Assembly: GCA_900539735.1 (NCBI GenBank)
Contig: UQDE01000019.1
Span: 1-44,371, forward strand
Source: an uncultured Collinsella sp.
GTDB taxonomy: Bacteria > Actinomycetota > Coriobacteriia > Coriobacteriales > Coriobacteriaceae
Length of the DNA: 44,371 nt
Reading direction: 5' to 3'
Shown here: positions 23,867-31,530 of the stretch, piece by piece
How positions within the stretch are numbered: the stretch's first letter is position 1
Layout: every line of letters begins with the position of its first letter
The notes under the pieces: model-generated
What the model saw: only the letters and a program-made list of their open reading frames with translations
Database searches by the model: none
What the model was told of the DNA's origin: nothing
Position numbers and translations under genes: made by a program

Positions 23867-26800
23867 ATGGCGAACACCCAGAACTATATTAACCACCTGC
23901 TGCAGAACACCGGCATTACGCCGGCATGCAGCGAAGAAGAGCGCTTGGCTGCCGAAGATATCGCTCAGATCTTCCGCAACCACGGCTTTGACCCCGAGGT
24001 TCAGGAGTTCAATGCCCCGGCGCCCAGTAGGTTGGCATTTGCCGTTACCGGTATTCTTGCGTTTGCCGGCGCCCTGCTGATGGGCATCGGCGGCGGTATC
24101 GGCTTGGTCGGCACCTTGCTGGCCATTGTCGGCGCCGTTCTTTACGTGCTCGAGCGCACGGGCCACCCCGTGGTTTCGCGCCTGGGCAAGACGGGCGTGA
24201 GCCAAAATGTCATCGCCTACCACAAGGCCTCGGGCCCGCTCGCGTCCCCGCGTAACCGCCCGGTGGTCGTTGTCGCACACTACGACTCTCCCCGTGCTGA
24301 GCTGCTCGCCCGCGAGCCTTATGCTTCGTATCGTGCACTCATCGCCAAGCTGTTGCCCGTTGCCACGGTTGCCCCCGCTGCCGTTGCCATCCTGCGTATT
24401 CTGCCGCTCCCCGGCGCGCTCAAGGTTCTGCTGTGGATTGTCGCGATCCTCGCTTCCCTCGTTGCACTCGCCAACGCGGTAAACATCATCTCTAACCGCC
24501 ACATTCTTCCCTATACGTCTGGCGCGGTGTGCAACAAGTCTTCTGTCGCCGCTATGCTCGGCGTTATGGACAACGTTGCTCCCTTCCAGGGCGAAAACGA
24601 GTTTCCCGACGATGTTCCGTTCGATACCTATTTTGGGGAGCAGAAGCGTCGTGCCGAGGAAATGGCGCGCGCAGCGGCGGAATATGCCGCGGCCCAGCAG
24701 CAAAACGACTACGGCAACACCATCGAGTATGAAGAGCCTACCTACGCCGAGGACGAATTCGGTCAGCCGATTGCTCCCGACGCTCAGACCGAGCCCGAAC
24801 AGGGTGAGGCTTTCGACGAGCAAATCGAGGGCTTTGAGGGTGCGTCTGCCGACGAGACGCTGATCGGCGCTATCGTGCCTGAGGATCAGAATCAGGCTGC
24901 CCAAGCCGAAGAGTTCAATGACGAGGTTCCCGCTGCCGAGCCGGCGGAGGAGTCTGCCGAGCCCGAGCCCAAGCTCTATCGCAACGCCGCCGGCAACATC
25001 CGCTTTGGTTCGGATGCCATCCGTGCGCTCGGAATGCTTCCCGAGTCCTGCACGCTCGATTACGAGGAGGGCGAGGAGCCGACGTTTGAGCCCGAGCCTG
25101 CGCCCGTTGTCACTGTGGATGATGAGTCTGCCGCGGTTACCGCTGCCGTTGCCGAGCCCGAGGCGGTGTCCGCGATCGATCCCGCGGCAGGACTGGACAT
25201 TTTGGCTCCCGCCGCGCCGGCGCAAGACGTTGCGGACGAGTCTGACGACGATTACGTTGAACAGCCGAGGCGCGTGTCTTACGAGAGCGATACTGATTTC
25301 TCGGCCGAGATTCCCGCGGCAACGCCCCATGCCGATATTGCATCCGCGTTCTCTTCGATTGGCGCCAGCGCTTCCAACTTCTTTAAGGGTGCGCTTGCAA
25401 AGGGCAAGAAATTTGTCGACGATTTCGAGGAGAAGCGCGCTGCCGCACGCGAGGCTGCCGAGCAGGAGGCTATCGCTCAGCAGCAGGCAGCCGAGGCGGC
25501 ACGTGAGCTCGCGGCGCAAGAGTCCGTGCCCGTCGACGCCGCCGAAGCTACAACGTCCTTTGAGTCCCAGCAACCGACGTCCGCGGATGTTGTTGAGGCA
25601 ACAACGTCTTTCGAGGCTCAGCAGCACGTCGATAGCACCATGTCGTTTGATGCCGCGAAGTTCGATTCCACGATAACGTTTGAAAAGCAGGGCACCGCGA
25701 TTGCCGAGTCCCTTCCTGTTTCCGATGAACAGGGCGACGCGGTGGACGATGACGAGCCCATTGATGCTGCCGAGGACGAGCCCGTCGAGGCCAACTCTGG
25801 CGAAGAGCAATACGCGGCAGCCGAGCAAGCTGATTCGACCGAGGCCGAGCAGGAGGAAGTGCCTGCGGTTTCCGAGACTCTCGAAACGGATGAGTCGAGG
25901 CCTTACTCCACGCAGATTTTCACCATGCCGACCCCGAGTGGTTCCGGTGCCACGGTTGCCAATGTCGCTCCCACCCAGGACGAAACGGTCGATTCCCTTA
26001 TGGCCCAGATTTCCTCCCAAGCATCGCCGCGTCCGCAGATGAATGTTCCCGATCCGTCGTCGGCACCGTCGCCTGCACCTTCCTCGTCTCCGCTGGCTTC
26101 GGTCCCCGATCCGTCGCTGCCGTCTATGAAGCAGGCAAACGTTGCGTCTCGCACGTCGCTGTTCGACCTTCCCGACCCCTCCGCACAGGTCAACGACCCC
26201 TTTGCTACCGCTCAGGGTCCCGAACCAACATCGGCACCCGTTGCGCCTCCCAGGCCCGTTGCGTCGAGCGCTCAGCCGATCGAGACCATTTCGGCTCCCG
26301 CCCCGGCGGCACCCAAGTCTCGCAAGCGCGGCCTGGGCGGCCTGTTCGGTCGTAAAAAGAAAAACGAACAGGACAGCATGAGTGATTGGCTGGGCGTCGA
26401 AGACGATTACGATGCCAAGAAGTCCGGTCGCGGCATCGGTTCGTGGGATAATTTCGAGGACGATAACGATGGCTGGAAGGGCGGCGCTACGTCTTCCGAC
26501 GGCGCTTCTTCCGAAGATATGCTCTCGGCTGTCGCCTCTATGGGCGACGATGAGCTGCTCGGTCACGATATCTGGTTTGTGGCAACGGGCGCCTCGGATT
26601 GTGATGGCGCCGGTATGAAGGCCTTCTTGGCTTCGCATCGCGATAAGCTCCGCGGCGTCTTCTTCATCAATCTTGAATCCGTCGGCGCCGGTAGGCTTTC
26701 GGTGGTGACGGTTGAGGGCGAACAGCAGCTGCTCAAGGGCGATCGCCGCATCATGAACCTGGTCAGCAAGGTGTGCAAGTCGTTCCATGTCGATTGTGGC

Positions 26801-26995
26801 GCGCTCGAGATGCCCTATGCCAAGACCGATTCCTACGCCGCCCTCGAGGCGAGCCGCCGAGCCCTCACCATCGCCGGCGTGGACGGCACGCGTCTGGCTT
26901 GCGCTCGTACCGAGGACGACCTGCCCCACAATGTCAACCCGACGAACATTGCCACGGTCTCCGAGGTCGTGACCGAGGTTATTCGCCGTTCGTAG
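23867..26995 (+). CDS. Membrane protein, M28-like fold split by acidic insert
   Basis: A 1042-residue protein starting at the ATG at 23867 (MANTQNYINH; GGAG at 23858-23861). M28 aminopeptidase-like elements are spread along it: 'VVVVAHYDS' (133-141, His137), 'SGAVCNKSSVAAMLGV' (218-233, where the bridging-metal Asp is Cys222), 'IWFVATGASDCDGAG' (S910-D911 where the family has Glu-Glu), 'FINLESVG' (Glu937 in place of Asp) and 'PHNVNPTN' (His1021). Two membrane hairpins sit at about 57-94 and 161-205. Between about 245 and 890 lies a very acidic, Ala/Pro/Ser-rich region that is probably disordered. Several metal ligands are changed, so activity is doubtful. A small TM protein follows 21 bases later. 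Confidence 0.75.
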   Translation: MANTQNYINHLLQNTGITPACSEEERLAAEDIAQIFRNHGFDPEVQEFNAPAPSRLAFAVTGILAFAGALLMGIGGGIGLVGTLLAIVGAVLYVLERTGHPVVSRLGKTGVSQNVIAYHKASGPLASPRNRPVVVVAHYDSPRAELLAREPYASYRALIAKLLPVATVAPAAVAILRILPLPGALKVLLWIVAILASLVALANAVNIISNRHILPYTSGAVCNKSSVAAMLGVMDNVAPFQGENEFPDDVPFDTYFGEQKRRAEEMARAAAEYAAAQQQNDYGNTIEYEEPTYAEDEFGQPIAPDAQTEPEQGEAFDEQIEGFEGASADETLIGAIVPEDQNQAAQAEEFNDEVPAAEPAEESAEPEPKLYRNAAGNIRFGSDAIRALGMLPESCTLDYEEGEEPTFEPEPAPVVTVDDESAAVTAAVAEPEAVSAIDPAAGLDILAPAAPAQDVADESDDDYVEQPRRVSYESDTDFSAEIPAATPHADIASAFSSIGASASNFFKGALAKGKKFVDDFEEKRAAAREAAEQEAIAQQQAAEAARELAAQESVPVDAAEATTSFESQQPTSADVVEATTSFEAQQHVDSTMSFDAAKFDSTITFEKQGTAIAESLPVSDEQGDAVDDDEPIDAAEDEPVEANSGEEQYAAAEQADSTEAEQEEVPAVSETLETDESRPYSTQIFTMPTPSGSGATVANVAPTQDETVDSLMAQISSQASPRPQMNVPDPSSAPSPAPSSSPLASVPDPSLPSMKQANVASRTSLFDLPDPSAQVNDPFATAQGPEPTSAPVAPPRPVASSAQPIETISAPAPAAPKSRKRGLGGLFGRKKKNEQDSMSDWLGVEDDYDAKKSGRGIGSWDNFEDDNDGWKGGATSSDGASSEDMLSAVASMGDDELLGHDIWFVATGASDCDGAGMKAFLASHRDKLRGVFFINLESVGAGRLSVVTVEGEQQLLKGDRRIMNLVSKVCKSFHVDCGALEMPYAKTDSYAALEASRRALTIAGVDGTRLACARTEDDLPHNVNPTNIATVSEVVTEVIRRS

Positions 26996-27016
26996 ACGGA
27001 GCTCTAAGGAGTCAAC

Positions 27017-27235
27017 GTGTTTTCGTATATTAAGCGCCATTGGCATGTCTACGTGATTTTGACCTTGATTGCCATTGCGTTAGGGTTTGGAGCTGCCTAC
27101 ATCGTGGGCGCGAAGGGCTCGACCCCCGCCTCCGCAATCAGCGAAGAGGTGGAGCAAGAACAGAGCACGGGTGCCGATGGGATTCCTGAGTCCGAGCAAG
27201 CAATCGTTGATGGTGGATCTTCGTCTGCAGAGTAG
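27017..27235 (+). CDS. Small single-TM protein
   Basis: A 72-residue protein from a GTG start with AAGGA 6 bases upstream. Residues about 10-31 ('VYVILTLIAIALGFGAAYIV') form one membrane segment, followed by an acidic, Ser/Glu-rich tail outside or inside the membrane. No family is recognised. It lies directly behind the M28-like gene and is followed by a terminator, so the two are probably co-transcribed and may work together. Confidence 0.7.
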   Translation: MFSYIKRHWHVYVILTLIAIALGFGAAYIVGAKGSTPASAISEEVEQEQSTGADGIPESEQAIVDGGSSSAE

Positions 27236-27258
27236 ATACGGCGATTTAAATGATTGAA

Positions 27259-27294
27259 AGCGGGCGAGCCGGGGGACTGGCTCGCCCGCTTTTT
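27259..27294 (+). terminator. Terminator between convergent genes
   Basis: A perfect 12-bp stem AGCGGGCGAGCC/GGCTCGCCCGCT (27259-27270 with 27279-27290), 8-base loop, then five T residues. It serves the rightward M28-like unit and, with a weaker U-tail, perhaps also the leftward adhesin gene. Confidence 0.9.
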
Positions 27295-27301
27295 CATCGC
27301 G

Positions 27302-30300
27302 CTAGCGCTTCTTTGGGATTGACCTAAGGCGAGCGAACCATAGGGCTGCGGCACCCGAGGTCAGGAGCGCGGTGATGCAAGCGGCGATGGGAGCTGATCC
27401 TGTTGCCGGTAGGTCCTGCGGTAGGGTACAGCGTTGAATGACACGGTCCTCGTCATGTGACTCAAGTTTATCGCCGCCGCCGTTGCGGCAAAGATCGACG
27501 CGTGCGCTGTTGGTGAGTGCAGTTTGGGGTGTATAAGCCGACGTTGCCTGCATGTGCACGACTGCGCCCCGAGCATCTGTGCCAAGGATTGCTTTGGCAT
27601 CGTCAAGGTCGTCGTGCTCATCTTTGAGATCATCGCGGGTCCAAGAATCCGTATCGCTTCGAGTCGTAAAGTCGGCGGCTACCGCACCGTATTCAATGCG
27701 AATGCCCGTCACGACGGTATTGGATGCAAGGTCGAGTTCTTTCGCCTCGAGTGTGGTGGATTCCGTGGTCGAGACATCCGCCTTCCAGAGGTGCCAGCCG
27801 TCGTAATCGACGAGGCGGCAATCCTCACCCAGACTCTCTTTTACTTCGTCGGACTCAAGCCAAGGATTTTCGTGCCCATCGTCAAGCGTCGCGTTTGCCG
27901 GCTCATCGACGTCTGTCGAGTCCAACGGCGTCGTGCGATACCACACGTTGCACAGACCGTTGAGGTCGCCGATGGCGACGGGGGTTTCAATTGAGACGAA
28001 TCTCGCCGTGCCGTCTTTGGCGCACTCAAGATCATCGGTAATCGTAAACTCATCAACCCAAGTAGCGGAATCGTTTCGAGCATCGATGGTATAGGAGAAA
28101 AGCCCATCACTATTGGTTTGCGTCGCGGCGCGATTTTTACCATCGCCGTTGGCCAACAGGCCCTTTTCGATAGGTTGGACAAGCTCCTGACGCTTGTCGA
28201 CCTGTCCTTTGATCTCGATGGGCGCATCCTTCATCGAGACGGATTGGACTTCTCCCGTGTCCTTTATTTCAAACGTTATCTCCTCGGCAAGGTCATAGGT
28301 CCGCGGAGACATCGTTTCGCGCAACGAGTAGGTGCCGGGTGCAAGATGTTCGACGCGGTGCGGCTTGTCGGATGAGGTCCAGGAGTCTATTTCGGTTTTA
28401 TCGGGACCATATAAGGTGAGCTGTGCGCCTTTCACTTCCTGCTCTCCGCTTGCATCGACCTTGGAGATATCAACCTTGGTGTAATCGTCGGATACGTTAA
28501 GCCGTGCTTCCACAACGGGTGTTTTCTGGTCGGCATAGGTAAGGTCGACGATATGGTGCGTCCGGTCGAGTAAGAAGCCGGTCGGCGCTTGAGTCTCGAC
28601 AACCTCGTAGCGTGCGGTGCCAGATCCCAGCGGGAGGTCGTCCGCGCGTGCTTCTCCAGTTTCATCCGTCGTGACGGTAGCGACAGTCTCACCGTCGAGC
28701 GCGGCAATGCTACCGTCGGGACGCACGATATCACCCGAGGCACGGATCTCAAAGATGGCGCCCGCGAGGCTGCTGCCGTCTACGGCATCGGTTTTAACGA
28801 TCCTGATGTTTCCGGTCGCGGCGTGGTCATAATACGAGACGATTGCAACGGGCGTTAGGTTTATATCGGCGGGTATGTTTACCTCGATCTCTCCGCCGAC
28901 AAGATAGGGCTCTTTGGCCGAGGTTTCGCGTACATAATAGGTGCCCGGCACGAGCGATTCGGGCAGTGTGACGGTGCCGGTCGCGTCAGTCGTAAAGGTG
29001 TCCATTACGTTATGTGCTGGATACCAGCAAGTTTGTGAGACAGGTTTGTGATTGCTGTCGAGGAGTTGGAAGGTGAATCCGGCTAGTGGAACAGAAGCGC
29101 CTGTTTGGGCATCGCGTTTTACAATTTGGAGATGCGTCGACAGAGCGTGGTTGTCCACGATATATTGAAGCTCGGCGCCGTCGGAAATCTGATTGGCCCC
29201 GACGGTCCATTCCCCTGCACGTTTAAAACCCTCGGGGACGGTTTCCGGAACCTCGCGAACGGTGTAGCCGGCGCGGTCGTATGGGATGGCTCCGTGGACA
29301 CCGGCGGGTCGCTTGCCTGTGCCGAACCATGCTCCGGGCTGATCTTTGGTGGAGGCAAAGCCATAGATGTTTGTAGTCAGTGTGCCAACAACCTGCTGAG
29401 AGCTGTTGCTGACAACCTCAAAGACAACATCTCCTGCCGGCTGCTCCAGGCCGGATTGATCGCTATTGCCGTAGTCCTTGAATTTGGAAATCTCAAGGTC
29501 AAACGCAATGGGGAAATCGGAAACGCGAGATTCGATCTCGACCACGCCTGAATCGCCGAGTTGGTCGGCTCCAACGGTGTAAGACCAACTGTCACCGGAG
29601 GGCAAATAGCCCTCGGGCGCCTTCGATTCATAGATGGTAAAGGTTCCCAGGGGGACATCGGTGAGGGTAGCTCGACCGCTTTCATCGGTCCTGAGAGTTT
29701 GTGTCCATCCAGGGGTTGATTGCGATACGCACACGAATTCTGCTCCTGCGAGCGAACCCCCAACTTGGGGGCCTGCATTCGTTGCGGCGTCGAGCTTTAC
29801 AATGCGCAAGGTAATGGTGCCGGGTTGTTCATCAATGGTGACGTATCCGCCGTTATCCGTCGTGGTAAAGGCAATGCGATCGTGCAGGGGGATATAACCA
29901 GCTGGCGCTGTTGTCTCAACTAGGTAGTATGCCGTGTTGGGTAGGAGTGTTGCCTGCGCTCGACCGTTGCCGTCCATCTGGACGGTGGCGACACGCGCGC
30001 CGCTGGCGCTCTCAAAAACATCGAATGTTGCCCCGTCAAACTGATAAGTATTGTTTCCGCTGGTAATGGCAGCGTTTGCAGACTGCTTTTGGAAGGAAAC
30101 AGAGACCGCCGGCAGTACATAGAGCATGTCTTGACGTTTGCTGCCGCCCGATACGGTTCCTATATAGCGCCGCGCGCGGTGCGGAGCGGCTTTGATGCTT
30201 CCTGATTTTGCGCTGTCGTGGAGCCATCGCGCGGCCGCCACGACTTCATTGTCGGCGGTAAAGTGCCCACTCTTGGTTTTGCCCTGAGCGGTCGTGTAGG

Positions 30301-30733
30301 AGTAGGTGCCGTCGACATGGGTAGTGCCGTTGAGCATCCATACGGCAAGCTGGGTGGCGGCGCGGGCGCGATCGGGTGAAAGATGGTAACCGCCAAACGA
30401 CGTGGCGGTAGGATATCCGTGACAAACGATTGCCGCGAACTCGTCGTCGAGCCATACCCAGCCCTGATCAAAGTTGAGCCATGGGCCACCCGGCTTGGTG
30501 GGGCCGGGGCGCTCCTGGTTCATGCAGTAGGCAATCGAGGCGTCTTGAGCTTCATACTTGCCGATGAAGAAGGGCCCACAATCATCGCTAATAGTGCGGA
30601 AGCCGAGCTGGTCGTAGCCATCGACGGCAAATGCGGCTCCCGGTGCCAGGCAGCCGAACAGCAGGAAGAGGAGCAGGAGCAGCGGACCTGTTGCGATTGC
30701 GCTGTGGACAGAGTGCGTGGGTGCGTTGGACAT
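27302..30733 (-). CDS. LPxTG thioester adhesin with SpaA/Cna-B repeats
   Basis: A 1143-residue cell-wall surface protein. The signal peptide covers about 1-36 ('LLLLLFLLFGCLAPGAAFA'). A TQXA thioester domain follows: Cys70 in 'IAYCMNQ' and Gln128 in 'AATQLAVWML' are the pair that forms an internal thioester able to bind host surfaces covalently. At least six SpaA/Cna-B-type prealbumin-like repeats follow, each with an E-box such as 'VETTAPAGY' (272-280), 'YESKAPEGY', 'VREVPETVPEGF', 'VRETSAKEPY', 'VETQAPTGF' and 'LRETMSPRTY', and Lys residues suited to isopeptide bonds. Sortase signal LPATG (1108-1112), membrane helix and 'RLRSIPKKR' end it. AAGGAG precedes the ATG. No sortase or pilin gene is adjacent. 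Confidence 0.9.
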   Translation of the reverse strand: MSNAPTHSVHSAIATGPLLLLLFLLFGCLAPGAAFAVDGYDQLGFRTISDDCGPFFIGKYEAQDASIAYCMNQERPGPTKPGGPWLNFDQGWVWLDDEFAAIVCHGYPTATSFGGYHLSPDRARAATQLAVWMLNGTTHVDGTYSYTTAQGKTKSGHFTADNEVVAAARWLHDSAKSGSIKAAPHRARRYIGTVSGGSKRQDMLYVLPAVSVSFQKQSANAAITSGNNTYQFDGATFDVFESASGARVATVQMDGNGRAQATLLPNTAYYLVETTAPAGYIPLHDRIAFTTTDNGGYVTIDEQPGTITLRIVKLDAATNAGPQVGGSLAGAEFVCVSQSTPGWTQTLRTDESGRATLTDVPLGTFTIYESKAPEGYLPSGDSWSYTVGADQLGDSGVVEIESRVSDFPIAFDLEISKFKDYGNSDQSGLEQPAGDVVFEVVSNSSQQVVGTLTTNIYGFASTKDQPGAWFGTGKRPAGVHGAIPYDRAGYTVREVPETVPEGFKRAGEWTVGANQISDGAELQYIVDNHALSTHLQIVKRDAQTGASVPLAGFTFQLLDSNHKPVSQTCWYPAHNVMDTFTTDATGTVTLPESLVPGTYYVRETSAKEPYLVGGEIEVNIPADINLTPVAIVSYYDHAATGNIRIVKTDAVDGSSLAGAIFEIRASGDIVRPDGSIAALDGETVATVTTDETGEARADDLPLGSGTARYEVVETQAPTGFLLDRTHHIVDLTYADQKTPVVEARLNVSDDYTKVDISKVDASGEQEVKGAQLTLYGPDKTEIDSWTSSDKPHRVEHLAPGTYSLRETMSPRTYDLAEEITFEIKDTGEVQSVSMKDAPIEIKGQVDKRQELVQPIEKGLLANGDGKNRAATQTNSDGLFSYTIDARNDSATWVDEFTITDDLECAKDGTARFVSIETPVAIGDLNGLCNVWYRTTPLDSTDVDEPANATLDDGHENPWLESDEVKESLGEDCRLVDYDGWHLWKADVSTTESTTLEAKELDLASNTVVTGIRIEYGAVAADFTTRSDTDSWTRDDLKDEHDDLDDAKAILGTDARGAVVHMQATSAYTPQTALTNSARVDLCRNGGGDKLESHDEDRVIQRCTLPQDLPATGSAPIAACITALLTSGAAALWFARLRSIPKKR

Positions 30734-30987
30734 GGCTGCTCCTTATCCCTCGTGCGCCGCATGGGGAGGTTGCGACGCGTAGGATGAGGCTACCCCCGAG
30801 GTTCATGCGGGTAAGTACCGGAGCCTGACCAAAAGCTTGCCCAATTCCTGACAAATTGAGCTCAAATACAACAATCAGGCAAAAGCGCAGGTAGAAGATA
30901 AGGAGAACAGGAGGCCAAAGGTCCTCGTCTCCACAATTGATGCGATTTTCAAACGAATCTCCACAGCTAAAACAAGCATCGCCACCC
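30734..30987. other. Non-coding gap upstream of the adhesin and tRNA-Gly
   Basis: About 250 bases between the divergent adhesin gene and the tRNA-Gly promoter. It must hold the leftward adhesin promoter, but I cannot point to convincing -35/-10 boxes. I see no gene or repeat in it. Confidence 0.4.
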
Positions 30988-31017
30988 TTGTATCGAACAA
31001 GACAACCGCGTTATACT
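30988..31017 (+). promoter_or_regulatory. Likely promoter of tRNA-Gly
   Basis: TTGTAT (30988-30993) and TATACT (31012-31017) are separated by 18 bases, and the tRNA begins 14 bases further on. The -10 is 5/6 to consensus; the -35 is weaker. Confidence 0.6.
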
Positions 31018-31030
31018 AGCCAACACACAA

Positions 31031-31105
31031 GCGGGCATCGCCAAGTGGTAAGGCATCAGCTTCCCAAGCTGACACTCGCGGGTTCGAGTCCCGTTGCCCG
31101 CTCCA
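31031..31105 (+). tRNA. tRNA-Gly(CCC)
   Basis: A complete cloverleaf: acceptor GCGGGCA (31031-31037) pairs with TGCCCGC (31095-31101). The anticodon stem TCAGC/GCTGA encloses TTCCCAA with anticodon CCC (31063-31065). The T-arm GCGGG-TTCGAGT-CCCGT is standard. The discriminator T and an encoded CCA end at 31105. The last 18 bases recur twice downstream. Confidence 0.95.
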
Positions 31106-31119
31106 GCTAGAAGCACAAG

Positions 31120-31149
31120 CACGGTGCCATCACGGTGCCGTGTTTTTTT
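31120..31149 (+). terminator. Terminator of tRNA-Gly
   Basis: A 9-bp stem with two G-U pairs (31120-31128 with 31134-31142, 5-base loop) is followed by seven T residues, 15 bases after the tRNA. Confidence 0.8.
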
Positions 31150-31160
31150 CAATAAAGCGC

Positions 31161-31297
31161 CGGGACTCGAACCCGACAGGGTGCGAGCGTTAAATAAACG
31201 CGAAGCGTTTATAGCGAGCAGGCAAGGTCGCCGATAGGCGACCGCAGCCGGTGCGGATTTGCGAAGCAAATACGCGGACGTCCCGTTGCCCGCTCCA
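31161..31297 (+). repeat. tRNA-Gly-associated hairpin element, full copy
   Basis: Begins with CGGGACTCGAACCCG (31161-31175), an exact inverted copy of the tRNA-Gly T-arm (31079-31093). Three hairpins follow: 31194-31212 (8-bp stem, GAA loop), 31226-31243 (7-bp stem, GATA loop) and 31253-31275 (10-bp stem with one mismatch, GAA loop). It ends with an exact 18-base copy of the tRNA 3' end including CCA (31280-31297). CGGGAC at the start can pair with GTCCCG at the end, which would close a cloverleaf-like structure. The same plan occurs behind tRNA-Lys. Confidence 0.7.
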
Positions 31298-31369
31298 TCG
31301 AGCGCGGGAGACCTTGGGACGGCCAATTCAACAAAGTCTTCCCCATCGTCTCCGTGAATCCGAGGAGAT

Positions 31370-31428
31370 CGACCGTAGCCGGTGCGGATTTGCGAAGCAA
31401 ATACGCGGACGTCCCGTTGCCCGCTCCA
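31370..31428 (+). repeat. tRNA-Gly-associated element, partial second copy
   Basis: Repeats 31239-31297 over 59 bases with a single mismatch, at an offset of 131 bases. It contains the third hairpin and another 18-base copy of the tRNA-Gly 3' end (31411-31428). The 72 bases between the copies show no gene. Confidence 0.75.
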
Positions 31429-31448
31429 ATCTCAAAATGTTAGGTTGA

Positions 31449-31486
31449 TGCCCGTAGCTCATACGGGCACCTGCGCACGGTACAAT
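31449..31486 (+). promoter_or_regulatory. Hairpin and -10 box upstream of purB
   Basis: A perfect 8-bp inverted repeat TGCCCGTA/TACGGGCA (31449-31456 with 31462-31469) lies just upstream of a good -10 box TACAAT (31481-31486). No good -35 is seen at the right distance. The repeat overlaps the -35 zone, so it could be an operator; this is an inference. Confidence 0.4.
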
Positions 31487-31530
31487 AGTCGAGTTACGAC
31501 CAACGTGCCAATAACCAAAAAGGAGCCGCT

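Noticed and set aside
23816..27046. Very long leftward open frame opposite the M28-like gene
   Set aside because: It is the reverse of a GC-rich coding strand. Its translation is low-complexity Arg/Gly/Leu without motifs, whereas the plus strand has clear M28 blocks, TMs and a ribosome-binding site.
31209..31448. Short open frames across the tRNA-Gly repeats
   Set aside because: They coincide with hairpins and tRNA 3'-end copies, lack ribosome-binding sites, and are better explained as structural DNA.
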